DNA of 64,000 nucleotides, taken from positions 54,129-118,128 of the forward strand of contig NZ_QWVS01000028.1 in NCBI RefSeq assembly GCF_003570725.1, read 5' to 3'. The notes beneath the pieces are model-generated. The model was not told the DNA's origin. It did no database searches and worked only from the letters and a program-made list of their open reading frames with translations. A program made the translations under genes and the position numbers. Below, piece by piece: positions 53,612 to 62,782 of this stretch. The DNA is from Peribacillus asahii (lineage in GTDB: Bacteria > Bacillota > Bacilli > Bacillales > DSM-1321). Within the stretch, counting starts at the first letter, position 1; each line of letters begins with the position of its first letter.

Positions 53612-53725
53612 CTAAGAATCGAGCAATTGATCAATGTCTATTTTTTTGATTTCCTCAAATTTGTACTCTTCATCAACTAAAACCACTGTTTCTGCTAACA
53701 ATTTATCAATATCTATTCTATCCAT
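53612..53725 (-). CDS. Small acidic protein (37 residues) with a repeated IDID-LL motif
   Basis: Frame MDRIDIDKLLAETVVLVDEE then YKFEEIKKIDIDQLLDS. The IDID(K/Q)LL motif occurs at both ends. A strong terminator follows the stop at three bases. The ribosome site is poor, which lowers confidence in translation. Upstream is an inverted repeat TATGATAC-N20-GTATCATA that may be an operator. No family recognised. Confidence 0.45.
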   Translation of the reverse strand: MDRIDIDKLLAETVVLVDEEYKFEEIKKIDIDQLLDS

Positions 53726-53730
53726 ATTAT

Positions 53731-53766
53731 TATGATACAATATTCTCTGATTGTGTTAGTATCATA
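53731..53766. promoter_or_regulatory. Inverted repeat upstream of the 37-residue gene
   Basis: TATGATAC (53731-53738) and GTATCATA (53759-53766), 20 bases apart, immediately ahead of the ATG on the minus strand. Confidence 0.5.
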
Positions 53767-53792
53767 AACATTAAAGTATTGTTACTTTTCTT

Positions 53793-53843
53793 TTACGACC
53801 TAAGAAATGCCCTGCTCAGTACAGGGCATTTCTTAGGTCGTAA
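53793..53843. repeat. 22-bp perfect inverted repeat, 7-base loop
   Basis: Left arm from 53793 contains ACGACCTAAGAAATGCCCTG; the right arm ending 53843 is its exact complement; the loop is CTCAGTA. No T run lies on either side, so it is not a standard terminator. Confidence 0.85.
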
Positions 53844-53940
53844 TATATAAAAAAAGACAGTCAGTTTCACGACAAATGTAATATATCCCATCCACTTACC
53901 ATCCATATAAACAAAAAGAATCGGCACGTAACCGACTCTT

Positions 53941-53972
53941 CTAAATTATCTTTAGTAACTTAGATAATTTAG
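53941..53972. repeat. 11-bp inverted repeat
   Basis: CTAAATTATCT and AGATAATTTAG with a ten-base loop. Part of a run of hairpins between 53793 and 54043. Confidence 0.7.
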
Positions 53973-54003
53973 CACGAGGGAAACCTCCCACTATGTTCAG
54001 ATA

Positions 54004-54043
54004 AGATAAGAAAACCCTTGTCATATCAAGGGTTTTCTTATCT
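54004..54043. repeat. 17-bp perfect inverted repeat, 6-base loop
   Basis: AGATAAGAAAACCCTTG, loop TCATAT, then the exact complement. No T run follows. Could end a minus-strand transcript of the 54158 gene only weakly. Confidence 0.8.
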
Positions 54044-54157
54044 ATTGGTAGATTACATTTTGATAGTTCTGCAGCACATCGGCAGTCTCAATCACTTTCA
54101 CTTATATTTCTCCAAATATTAATGACTCACCGCCAATAAAGTTTATACGAACCCTTA

Positions 54158-54745
54158 TTACTTCTCTTCTATCGCTTCCATCAACTTAAATAAAAATTGA
54201 TAAATGAACTGATATGCTTCACCAATCGTCATATCTTCTGTAAATCCTTTTACATCGTTTAAGGAGAAATTAAAGTTCCATAGACCATCTTCTGCGCTAA
54301 ACATTAACGCAAATTTTGCATTTTCTCCTTGTAATTCAGCTTGTAAATAGCTTCGAATTGCTTTGTCATATTTCTTCTGCAGCTTTAACCCTAATAACGC
54401 TTCATATGTACCGAATAAATCATCGACTTCTAATGAAACGGCATCGACACCAATAAGCTCAAACCACTTCGATTCTAGATAAATAAATTCTTTTTTGTTT
54501 GTTTTTAGAAAAGTTAACGGTTGGTGTAAAAATTCTGATGTTTCTACAGCGATAAGATTTTCAAATTCTTTATCGGAACGCTCAATATAAGCGTCGGTAA
54601 AGCGCGCTTCTGCATCCTTTTCTACAATCGTCATGCCTCCTTCAAGCAATTGATGCTTTTCTACATATTCTTTCTCTTCTTTATATAAGGCAACCTGGTC
54701 ACCCTTGAATGTCTTAATATATTGTTCAATCTGAGTTCTTAGCAT
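54158..54745 (-). CDS. Hypothetical cytoplasmic protein (195 residues)
   Basis: Soluble, acidic protein starting MLRTQIEQYIKTFKGDQVAL. Mixed alpha/beta pattern with WFELIGVDAVSLEVDDLF in the middle and a helical end (FIYQFLFKLMEAIEEK). No catalytic motif stands out and I do not recognise the family with confidence. CAGGAGGAATAAAA precedes the ATG. Single gene on the minus strand. Confidence 0.7.
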   Translation of the reverse strand: MLRTQIEQYIKTFKGDQVALYKEEKEYVEKHQLLEGGMTIVEKDAEARFTDAYIERSDKEFENLIAVETSEFLHQPLTFLKTNKKEFIYLESKWFELIGVDAVSLEVDDLFGTYEALLGLKLQKKYDKAIRSYLQAELQGENAKFALMFSAEDGLWNFNFSLNDVKGFTEDMTIGEAYQFIYQFLFKLMEAIEEK

Positions 54746-55200
54746 ACTTTTATTCCTCCTGATGATATCAATCTCTTCTAGTATGAATCATTCATCGCTC
54801 AGTGTCCAATCTGGTTTAGGCGCGGGGGTATTGCTCTAGTCCTTCAGATATTTAAATAGATTTTTAAAAACTTGTTTATACGCTTTAATAAAAAGCAGGA
54901 GGAGAAATATACGTTCAATTAATATCAGTCGTACCCGTTATTTAACCGCTTTTATAGTGTCTTTTTGTTTTTTTGTGCCTATATCGTTGTTTGTGGTAGG
55001 TTTAACTTGGTGATTAAGAGTGCAATTAACAACAGTTCAAGCAGGCACTTCGAGAAGCTATTCTCTTACAGGTATAATGTGCGGTGCTTTTTAGTTCACC
55101 TTCCATCAGTGAGGATGAAGAAAAACCTCCACTGATGGAAGACATTAAGTTCTTTTCGATGAATGAACGTTTTATATAAAAAACAAAGCTCCCTCTTACA
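54746..55200. other. Intergenic space with one strong hairpin
   Basis: About 455 bases. The only clear structure is CTTCCATCAGTGAGG (55100-55114) with CCTCCACTGATGGAAG (55126-55141), a long stem with one bulge and no T run. A short frame near 54912 reads IRSINISRTRYLTAFIVSF and on, but has no start codon. Confidence 0.5.
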
Positions 55201-58200
55201 TTACCGATTGTTTGTCCGGAATGTCCAAACCTTTGAACGAGTCTGGCCGTTATACTTGTCAGACACCTTTACATACCAGCCATATTCTCGATTTTTCTCA
55301 AGACCTGTCCATACCATTTCTGCCATTTGTTGATTCGCTACATCCTTTACTTCGCCAATTTTTTCATCAGTGTATATATTAACTTCAAATAAATCGGTGG
55401 AAACCACTTTTTCTTTCGGTGTTAAATCTGTCTCTATGACAAATTCATCTTTGCCAGGATAGTTTTTCCGATTGTAGTAGTTATATCGATTAAGATATGG
55501 AGAATACGTTTTCATATAGATTTTATTCTCTACAGTATTAACCTGCATCATGCGCAAAAATCCTTGTCCACCTTCTGCCCCACCTTGATAATCCGCAAGC
55601 ATTTGATATACTTTTCGATCAATGACACCATCTTGATTATCGTCTATTTCATTAATTAATGTTTCACTGCCATGGTAATGGCCAGATAATACGGCAATCA
55701 CATTTTTATTCGGTAAGACAACATCGTTATAAATTTTCTCTCCAATCGGGCTGCGCTCTCCTGTGACAAGCAAATACTCATGAAAGCTTAAAATGGCTTT
55801 TCTTTCAGGATATTCCGCAAGAACTTTATTAATCCAAGCTATATCCTTATTACTTACTCCCCACCCCATATAAAGCATAATAAAATCATTGCCCTTTACG
55901 CTAATTAAATCATAATGACCTCGGTTATTCTGATAAGACTCACCATAATAATTTTTGTTTTTAAAACGATTAGCTCCAAAATATTTACTAAATTGATGAT
56001 AGTCACCTGTTTTATGGCCAACATCGTGATTACCAGCTAAAACACCATAAGGGATTTTTGTATGTTCTAAATAGTGCATATATTCATCTGCATATGTCCA
56101 TTGCTTGGGCTCACTTGCTCGATCTACAAGATCTCCTGTATGAAACACATATTGAATATTTAACGCCTTTCTTTGAGCAACAATCCATTCTGTCATATTT
56201 TTATAAATATGAGGGTAACTAGCGCTATAATATTGCGTATCCGACATCCAAATAAACGAATAATCAAATCGATTTGTGGATGCAATTTCATCTTGAATCA
56301 TGACTTGCACTTTTTGATCCTTTACATAGTGAGAACCTTTTACAATACTCTGAAGCTTAAAGTTCTCTTCGTTTTCTGCAATTTTCCAACTTTTTCGTTC
56401 CCATTTCGACTTTTCATAGTTCCAAACATACATAGATACTTTTCGACCAATCAATGACTTACCTTCCCAATATAATTCTACTTCGTCGTTCTGATTCACT
56501 TTTTGATCAAGGGTAATTTCAAAGCGCTGATACGGAAATTGATTTGTTGATTTTGTTGTCACATATTTTGAATCAACATCCGTAAGAGCATGTAAAGCTG
56601 TAACTTTTTTCTCTCCTTCAGGAATCATCTCTTTTGGCGGCTCATGATCAACAGAATTTTGATAAACGACAACTTTTTCCTGTTCGTTTGCTTTGTATTG
56701 ATACCCCTTCATAAAAGAAACATCGAGGGAATCCTTAGTCGGGTCAGATACTCTCACCCCAAGCTTTGGAGCTAATGATATCTGATTTGCACCATTTAAT
56801 GGACTTACAACTTTAGGTTTATCGGGCTTTTCCTCAGCAACTTGAAAATGTACAGTCTTAGAAGCTTTATTACCTGCTCGATCCACTGCTGTAATCTGAA
56901 ACGAATGCTTTCCTGGCGTAAGCGTTGCTGATGATGTTTGATACGGCAATATAATATCCTTTCCATCGAGCTTCGCTGTCATTGTTTCAACACCAGACAG
57001 TGCATCTTTCGTTTTAGCATGCAGCCTAATATCACCTTTATATATTTTTCCTTCTTCAATAGACGGTATAATAACAGGTGCACTATTATCGACAATAACG
57101 GTTGATTTTTTTGATTTTCCATTATTGATCACTTCGATTGTATGAGTGCCTTCCCCCACCTTTGTTGTATCCCAGCTGTACATTTTCGCTTTATATTTAT
57201 TTTTAGGGATAGAAAATGTAAAATTAACGATCGGCCTCGCTTGTTTGCTGTCACCAATAAACAGTTCCTTTGTTGGGTCTGCGTATTTAGGATCATAAAT
57301 AACGGTCCCATCTTTTAAAACTAGACGAATATTTTTAATATAAAAGTCATCCCGATTTTGTTCAGAGTGTCGATCGAATGGAGACACTTTTGTACCTGAG
57401 CGAATGGAAATGACCGTCTTTTCTCCCCTTTTAAAAAACTTTGTATCAATTGGAATCGTTACTGCTTTATATTTATTGATAATATTATCAAGCGTATACA
57501 ATGTTTCCTTCCCAATCGTCACCGCGTTTTTAAAATAAAGATTTACATTTTTAACATCAAAAGCAAAATAAGCAGGCTCTACTAACGTATACGATGCAGC
57601 GTCTGTTACATCTTGTTCATCAATCAGCAATTTGGTTTGTGAGAAGTTTTCGATATCATACGCTTTAATTAATACTTTGTCGTGTAATATTTGATTGTTT
57701 GTTATATTTAATCGCACACCTGGTTGAGGCTCTTCTTGTTGAATGGCAATTGATTTTATTTCCGTTTTTGTTTCATTTTCTCCATCCGAAGCTACTACAT
57801 AATAGTCAAGTGAATGCTTTCCAATTAAATTTGTGGAGTCAATTGTATAATGAAACAAAGAATCATCAAAGCTTTCTGTTAAATCGACCGCATGAAACTC
57901 TTTTTCACTGTTATTTTTATAAAATAATCGCGCTGTTTTTACAACATGATTATCTTTTATATCGAACTTTAATGACAGATCCTTCATTTCAGAAAGCGGT
58001 GCTTCATAGCTGGAAAGATCTTCGATAATTGGCTTGAGTGTATCCTCAACTGGGATTACCTTTTGAGATGGTACTTGTCTTTTAGATACTCTCCCCGGTG
58101 TCCCCGGCTTTTTCCTGCTGCTATATTTTTTCATTAAGAGATCACCAGGTTTTTTTGGAAAAGAGTAGAGAATTGCTTTGTTTTTTTTCGCGTCTTTCTT

Positions 58201-59544
58201 ATTCCCTTGATTATAAAAAGCAATCGAAACTTCTTTGCCTGTATTCGTTGCAAGAACAATCCCGCGAAGATCTCTATGTGCCATTCCTACAGAATGTATT
58301 TGAACGATGTTAACATTTTCAGTTAAATTCACACCATAATGATGATTAAAATCTGCAATCGTTAAATCTTGATTACCAGCATTCATAATCCAAAAAACCA
58401 TAGTTTCTCCAGAAGGAAGCATAAGATCTTCTTTTTGGGGCTTCCAAATAAGGTCAGCATTATACCCTTCGAGGGAAAAACGGTACCGAATATGATAATC
58501 CTTTAAATTAATCGCTTTTGTCGTATTGTTGTAAATTTCAATGAATTGATAGGCATCGAAGTTCCCCGTATTCGTTGAATGCGGCATTAATTCTGTCACT
58601 AATAATTCTGGTACTTTTTGTGAGTCATATATTTTAACAGCATATTGCTTTGTTTTCTTTGTATTTGTACCGTCGCGAGCTAAAATGCGGTAATATACAT
58701 ACTTCCCGCTATATGTTTCCTGTGGAATGATCGCTGTATATATACTAGAACCTGTTTTTTTCATTGGGCTTTCAATCCAAACATCATTTTTATTCGTTCG
58801 ATATTGAAGCTCCACATTTTTTAAATTGGTTTCATCGGTCACTTTTGCTTGAATAGAAAGGTCTTCTTTTGCTGCAATCAATTTCATTGGTTCATGCTTA
58901 ATAACAGGTGCTTCTCGATCAATAAAATGTACAGGTTTTTTCGGCACTTGGTTTGTAAGTAAGAATCCTGGTGTAGCGGGGTGCTTAGCTTGCATCACCT
59001 TCATCTTTTTTTTATTGATTGAAATTTGAAAGTGAATGCCATTATTCTTATTTACATGCTTCGGATGATGCGTTGCCGTTGATAGGGCCTTCCCTTCCAA
59101 ATCAGTGAGTATAAGTGTTTGTCTCGATTGATTCGATAAACCATTTGCTTTGACAGTTGTCAGCTGCTTACTAGATAAACTCGTTTCATAATGTTTATTA
59201 AAATCGTTCAACGTTAAAGATTGATTCTTGTTATTTTTAATCCATATGACCATCGCTTTTTGTGAAGGAATCGTTTTGTTCTCTGTAAACGTCCATTCAA
59301 CACCTTCGACAAATAGCTTAAAATGGTGAAGAGAGACAGGTTTATCGCTATTATTGTAAAGCTCAATAAACTCATATTCATCTTGTTTTGTACGGTTAGT
59401 TGTATCCACTGCTAGTTCTGTAATAAAAAGAGTTGGATTTCTCTGGCTTCCACTTAGCTTCTTCGCTTCTACAGGAATAGACGTAAATAATAATAAAAGC
59501 ATGATATAAGCTGCAAAGGAGAAGTGGAAAAACTTCTTATTCAT
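55201..59544 (-). CDS. Giant secreted lamin-tail-domain metallophosphoesterase
   Basis: About 1447 residues from the ATG at 59544. A signal peptide ends near residue 30 (SIPVEAKK). Two lamin-tail domains (about 40-200 and 315-460) each start LFITELAVDT or LLVTELMPHS with EFIELYNNSDKP or QFIEIYNNTTKA. Ig-like strands follow (VTDETNLKNVELQY and similar, DRAGNKASKTVHF). The calcineurin-like phosphoesterase (about 1110-1340) has DTQYY, GDLVDR, AGNHD and SGHYHG, all metal ligands intact. A fibronectin-III-like end (YGWYVKVSDKYNG) closes it. No sortase signal or S-layer repeats. It should be an extracellular phosphatase or nuclease. Confidence 0.85.
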   Translation of the reverse strand: MNKKFFHFSFAAYIMLLLLFTSIPVEAKKLSGSQRNPTLFITELAVDTTNRTKQDEYEFIELYNNSDKPVSLHHFKLFVEGVEWTFTENKTIPSQKAMVIWIKNNKNQSLTLNDFNKHYETSLSSKQLTTVKANGLSNQSRQTLILTDLEGKALSTATHHPKHVNKNNGIHFQISINKKKMKVMQAKHPATPGFLLTNQVPKKPVHFIDREAPVIKHEPMKLIAAKEDLSIQAKVTDETNLKNVELQYRTNKNDVWIESPMKKTGSSIYTAIIPQETYSGKYVYYRILARDGTNTKKTKQYAVKIYDSQKVPELLVTELMPHSTNTGNFDAYQFIEIYNNTTKAINLKDYHIRYRFSLEGYNADLIWKPQKEDLMLPSGETMVFWIMNAGNQDLTIADFNHHYGVNLTENVNIVQIHSVGMAHRDLRGIVLATNTGKEVSIAFYNQGNKKDAKKNKAILYSFPKKPGDLLMKKYSSRKKPGTPGRVSKRQVPSQKVIPVEDTLKPIIEDLSSYEAPLSEMKDLSLKFDIKDNHVVKTARLFYKNNSEKEFHAVDLTESFDDSLFHYTIDSTNLIGKHSLDYYVVASDGENETKTEIKSIAIQQEEPQPGVRLNITNNQILHDKVLIKAYDIENFSQTKLLIDEQDVTDAASYTLVEPAYFAFDVKNVNLYFKNAVTIGKETLYTLDNIINKYKAVTIPIDTKFFKRGEKTVISIRSGTKVSPFDRHSEQNRDDFYIKNIRLVLKDGTVIYDPKYADPTKELFIGDSKQARPIVNFTFSIPKNKYKAKMYSWDTTKVGEGTHTIEVINNGKSKKSTVIVDNSAPVIIPSIEEGKIYKGDIRLHAKTKDALSGVETMTAKLDGKDIILPYQTSSATLTPGKHSFQITAVDRAGNKASKTVHFQVAEEKPDKPKVVSPLNGANQISLAPKLGVRVSDPTKDSLDVSFMKGYQYKANEQEKVVVYQNSVDHEPPKEMIPEGEKKVTALHALTDVDSKYVTTKSTNQFPYQRFEITLDQKVNQNDEVELYWEGKSLIGRKVSMYVWNYEKSKWERKSWKIAENEENFKLQSIVKGSHYVKDQKVQVMIQDEIASTNRFDYSFIWMSDTQYYSASYPHIYKNMTEWIVAQRKALNIQYVFHTGDLVDRASEPKQWTYADEYMHYLEHTKIPYGVLAGNHDVGHKTGDYHQFSKYFGANRFKNKNYYGESYQNNRGHYDLISVKGNDFIMLYMGWGVSNKDIAWINKVLAEYPERKAILSFHEYLLVTGERSPIGEKIYNDVVLPNKNVIAVLSGHYHGSETLINEIDDNQDGVIDRKVYQMLADYQGGAEGGQGFLRMMQVNTVENKIYMKTYSPYLNRYNYYNRKNYPGKDEFVIETDLTPKEKVVSTDLFEVNIYTDEKIGEVKDVANQQMAEMVWTGLEKNREYGWYVKVSDKYNGQTRSKVWTFRTNNR

Positions 59545-59738
59545 AGAAATCACCTAATCGTAGAATGTATTTTATATCGTAAATAAACGTCTTCATAAAA
59601 AAATAAATACTTTGTGACATGCTCACTAAAAAAGCCGTGATAAGTAGAAAAATAATGCCTATAACAGTAGTATTAAGATATACGTTTCAAGCTATTAGTG
59701 TTTCCTAAGTAAAACAAGAATATAAAAGGATGTTTACC

Positions 59739-60851
59739 ATGAAAAAAATCATTATAATTGGTGCCGGAATTTTAGGAGCTTCGACGGCCTATCAACTGGC
59801 AAAGAAAGATGTAGAAGTAATTATTGTAGACCGAAAAGACCAAGGACAAGCAACCGCAGCAGCAGCCGGCATTGTCTGTCCATGGATTTCACAAAGAAGA
59901 AATAAAGCTTGGTATCAACTTGCTAAAAATGGAGCTCGCTTTTACCCTCATTTAATCAAAGAGCTTGAATTGGACGGAGAAACCGATACAGGATATGCCC
60001 AAGTTGGTGCGATTAGCTTACATACAGAGGAAAAAAAGTTAGCTGGAATGGAGGAACGAGCGACAAAACGAAGAGAGGATGCACCTGAAATTGGTAATAT
60101 TACAAGGCTTGATGCTGAAGCAACGAATGTTTTATTTCCCCCGCTCGCTGAAGAATACGCGTCCGTACATATAAGCGGAGCCGCAAGAGTGGATGGCCGT
60201 GCTCTTTGTGACGCGCTATTACGCGCTGCGCAGAAGCATGGAGTAACGCTTATTCATGGAAATGCCATTCTTCAATATGAAGAAAAACGGATTACAGGCG
60301 TAACAGTCAACGATACATTTATTCATAGCGATGAAGTGATCGTCTGTGCGGGTGCTTGGGCAAAACAGTTATTACAGCCACTAGGAGTAGACTTTAAAGT
60401 AAGCTTTCAACGGGCACAAATTATTCATCTTTCTTTACCGGACCTAAACACAAATAAATGGCCTGTCGTTATGCCGCCAAGTGATCAATATCTTCTTGCA
60501 TTCGATAATCATCGAATTGTAGCCGGGGCTACCCATGAAAATATAGAAGAATTTGATTATCGGATGACAACAGCTGGCTTACAGGAAGTATTTAATAAAG
60601 CACTGCACACCGCTCCTGGTCTAGCAGATAGTACATTTCTTGGAGCAAGAGTCGGCTTTCGCCCCTTTACACCAGGCTTTCTTCCTGTAATAGGAGCGCT
60701 GCCGGGCTGGGGAGGGATAATTGTGGCCAATGGTCTAGGATCATCAGGTTTGACCATGGGCCCCTATATCGGAAAACAGCTTGCTCAGCTGGCTTTAGGC
60801 CTAGAAGTCGAAATTGATTTAAGTCTCTATGATGTGAGCACTGCTTTGTGA
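59739..60851 (+). CDS. FAD-dependent D-amino acid/glycine oxidase-like protein (DadA family)
   Basis: About 370 residues from the ATG at 59739, six bases after AAAAGGATG. The FAD motif is IIIGAGILGASTAYQLAKK; AAAAGIVCPWISQRRNKAWY is a typical family stretch, and GFRPFTPGFLPVIG and GLGSSGLTMGPYIGKQLA lie near the end. It is like B. subtilis YurR. It probably oxidises an amino acid or amine with FAD; substrate unknown. Single gene, terminator follows. Confidence 0.87.
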   Translation: MKKIIIIGAGILGASTAYQLAKKDVEVIIVDRKDQGQATAAAAGIVCPWISQRRNKAWYQLAKNGARFYPHLIKELELDGETDTGYAQVGAISLHTEEKKLAGMEERATKRREDAPEIGNITRLDAEATNVLFPPLAEEYASVHISGAARVDGRALCDALLRAAQKHGVTLIHGNAILQYEEKRITGVTVNDTFIHSDEVIVCAGAWAKQLLQPLGVDFKVSFQRAQIIHLSLPDLNTNKWPVVMPPSDQYLLAFDNHRIVAGATHENIEEFDYRMTTAGLQEVFNKALHTAPGLADSTFLGARVGFRPFTPGFLPVIGALPGWGGIIVANGLGSSGLTMGPYIGKQLAQLALGLEVEIDLSLYDVSTAL

Positions 60852-60857
60852 AATTTG

Positions 60858-60902
60858 AAAAGCACCATCCGAAAAAAAAAAAAAACGGATAGTGCTTTTT
60901 AA
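60858..60902 (+). terminator. Terminator of the oxidase gene, poly-A loop
   Basis: AAAAGCACCATCCG and CGGATAGTGCTTTT with one mismatch around a loop made only of A (14 in a row). It can serve both convergent genes. Confidence 0.8.
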
Positions 60903-60911
60903 ATTACGTTA

Positions 60912-61538
60912 TTAAAATTCCTTCTTTGAAAAAGGTAAAAACCATCTTACTCCCCTTTTATTAAAGGGAAACACTTTCATATCCATAATTAAATGACTGA
61001 TATAACCGAGCATGCAAGTAAGAAACATCCCCTCAATTCCAACAGATGCTTCAAATTGATAAGCGATGATTCCAAAAAAAAGAACCCCAATAATAGAATG
61101 GGTATAACTACGATGCGCAACAAAAGAAGCTATAATCATATAAACACCTAATAATAAAATCCAATTTTTTTCTATGTATATACCGGCTGCTACAACTCCG
61201 ATTCCCGTAAGTGTAAGCATCATTCTCTGAGTTAAGAAAGAAGCTAAAACAATCACACCTACACCAATTCCCACTCCAATCCACCTCATTACATTAGCAT
61301 GCTCTAAAAAGCTATATAATAAGATAAGGACGCCCATTAGCTGCAATGTCGCTCGAGCAAACTTATAAGAAAATGTAATCTTATTACTAAGCTTCCCGTC
61401 CGTATCCATATCCGGTATTAAAGCTGTTACTCCCCCAAGTCCTACAAACATAATGGTTGTCGTCGGATCTGCTTGCATAGCATATGCTACAGCAAATCCC
61501 GTTGACGCACCTACTATCATATGTGCTGTACCGTTCAA
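60912..61538 (-). CDS. Membrane-bound metal-dependent hydrolase (YdjM/DUF457 family)
   Basis: Membrane protein of 208 residues. Metal-binding motifs are GTAHMIVGA (His at residue 6), LIPDMDTDG, SFVAHRSYTHSIIG and YISHLIMDM, spread between hydrophobic segments as in YdjM/LexA-induced inner-membrane hydrolases. The tail ends KRGVRWFLPFSKKEF. AATTAGGAGAATC leads the ATG. Substrate unknown. B. subtilis YvsG and YfhP are relatives. Confidence 0.87.
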   Translation of the reverse strand: MNGTAHMIVGASTGFAVAYAMQADPTTTIMFVGLGGVTALIPDMDTDGKLSNKITFSYKFARATLQLMGVLILLYSFLEHANVMRWIGVGIGVGVIVLASFLTQRMMLTLTGIGVVAAGIYIEKNWILLLGVYMIIASFVAHRSYTHSIIGVLFFGIIAYQFEASVGIEGMFLTCMLGYISHLIMDMKVFPFNKRGVRWFLPFSKKEF

Positions 61539-61689
61539 TTTATGATTCTCCTAATTTTAGATTCCCTTATTAGTATAGAACATTAGTTCCCTTTATTCAA
61601 CCTTTAAATACTCATCCAACTAACATTTCTCTACATTGGAAAAAAAAAAAGATTCTCTCTGTCACTTTGACATAAGATTTTTTCAAACA

Positions 61690-61735
61690 AATAAAAAAAG
61701 CATGTTTTGATTAACCTTTTCCAAAACATGCTTTT
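61690..61735 (-). terminator. Terminator of the truncated haemoglobin gene
   Basis: AAAAGCATGTTTTG and CAAAACATGCTTTT perfect arms, with T run on the minus strand. Six bases after the stop. Confidence 0.9.
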
Positions 61736-61740
61736 CTACT

Positions 61741-62103
61741 TTATTTATATAGTATATCATCTCTAAGTGAAGCGACTTTCGTTAAAGCTGTATCTATATC
61801 AGCTTCTTCAACTCCATAGTGTGCAAGAGCGTCATGAAGATGTTTTGCAATAGCATCAAAATGAACTGGCTGTATATTCATCCCTTCATGTGCTTTTGCC
61901 ATTGACTTTCCTGAATATTGATTAGGACCGCCTAAAGCAAAACTTATAAATTTTGTTTGGTGACGTCGTTGTTTTTCCATATCTGTATTTTTAAAGAATC
62001 CATTAACGGTTTCATCCTTTAAAACCAATTCAGAGTAAAAATAATCAACAACCTTTACAATGGCTTCCTCTCCGCCAACTTTTTCGTACAATGTTTGTGT
62101 CAT
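61741..62103 (-). CDS. Group 1 truncated haemoglobin
   Basis: Haem protein of 120 residues. TLYEKVGGEEAIVKVVDYFY starts it; FISFALGGPNQYSGKSM then AKAHEGMNI holds the proximal His; VHFDAIAKHLHDAL follows. The length and the GGxNQYxGKxM stretch are those of group 1 (GlbN). AGGGGGTGTAGGGTTT leads the ATG. It binds oxygen or nitric oxide. Within 10 kb of HemAT, but no operon link. Confidence 0.9.
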   Translation of the reverse strand: MTQTLYEKVGGEEAIVKVVDYFYSELVLKDETVNGFFKNTDMEKQRRHQTKFISFALGGPNQYSGKSMAKAHEGMNIQPVHFDAIAKHLHDALAHYGVEEADIDTALTKVASLRDDILYK

Positions 62104-62243
62104 AAACCCTACACCCCCTATTTTGAAATTTGTATAGAAGTATTTTCTTCAATAGTTCCATTTTTATCCCATTATTCAAAAAATTATTTACAGAAATGAA
62201 AGCATTTAAGAGTATGCAGTGTTTAGCGCATATTCACCGCTTT
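62104..62243. other. Intergenic space upstream of the haemoglobin gene
   Basis: Holds the haemoglobin promoter region; no gene seen. The space up to 62782 is noncoding by my reading, with the structured elements listed separately. Confidence 0.45.
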
Positions 62244-62324
62244 ACATGGAGTGACGGATATGACTAGGCTCGTGCCCTACGGCTTGTGCCTTTGCGAAAA
62301 ATTATATCCGTAGAGTCTCCGTGT
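62244..62324. other. Highly structured element of unknown type
   Basis: ACATGGAG pairs with CTCCGTGT, then ACGGATAT with ATATCCGT, around an inner hairpin AGGC-TCGT-GCC-CTAC-GGC-TTGT-GCCT. About 23 base pairs in one rod. Plus-strand sequence just after it (GACTAGAGGCTGAGAATCT, then ATTCATGAAAGTGAAT hairpin) resembles what I remember of the right ends of IS200/IS605 elements that carry tnpB. No tnpB remains. On the minus strand the left part of the rod also contains TTGACA and TATAAT 15 bases apart. Confidence 0.5.
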
Positions 62325-62568
62325 CAAACGACTAGAGGCTGAGAATCTATTCATGAAAGTGAATATCCTTAATTGCCGTTTAATGCATTTTTTAAGATCT
62401 TACGCAACTTTGGTGAAAGATACTAGAGGTAGCCATTTGGTGCTTGCACTACTCTTTTAATATAGTTATGTAAATTGAAAAAGTATCCTTAACCGGTAAA
62501 ATTAAAATAAACTAACGAAAGTAATGATTGTCTTTCAAATTTAATTGCATTTTACAAATCATTAATAG

Positions 62569-62598
62569 AAAAGCCCGTCTCATTAGAGAAGGGCTTTT
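62569..62598. terminator. AAAAGCCC/GGGCTTTT hairpin
   Basis: Perfect eight-base arms with a 14-base loop. It lies beyond the ParB-like gene stop (62783) and could end that minus-strand transcript, though nearly 190 bases away. Confidence 0.5.
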
Positions 62599-62782
62599 AA
62601 TGTTAGCTAACTAAGCATAAGGCTATCCTGAACGAATGCTAATTACACGTCATATCTTGTCATTTTATTAATTAGCATCCATAGACTGGAACCTTTTAAG
62701 TGTATTTTAATCACTCTTTGGAATGTGTGTAGCTAAAATTTAATTTTTATTATAGCTTTTGTTTTTGCTATAGAGGAATAAA

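Noticed and set aside
54905..55015. Plus-strand frame IRSINISRTRYLTAFIVSF with a hydrophobic tail after AGGAGGAG
   Set aside because: The only start in place would be ATA. Could be a decayed toxin-like peptide, but not supportable.
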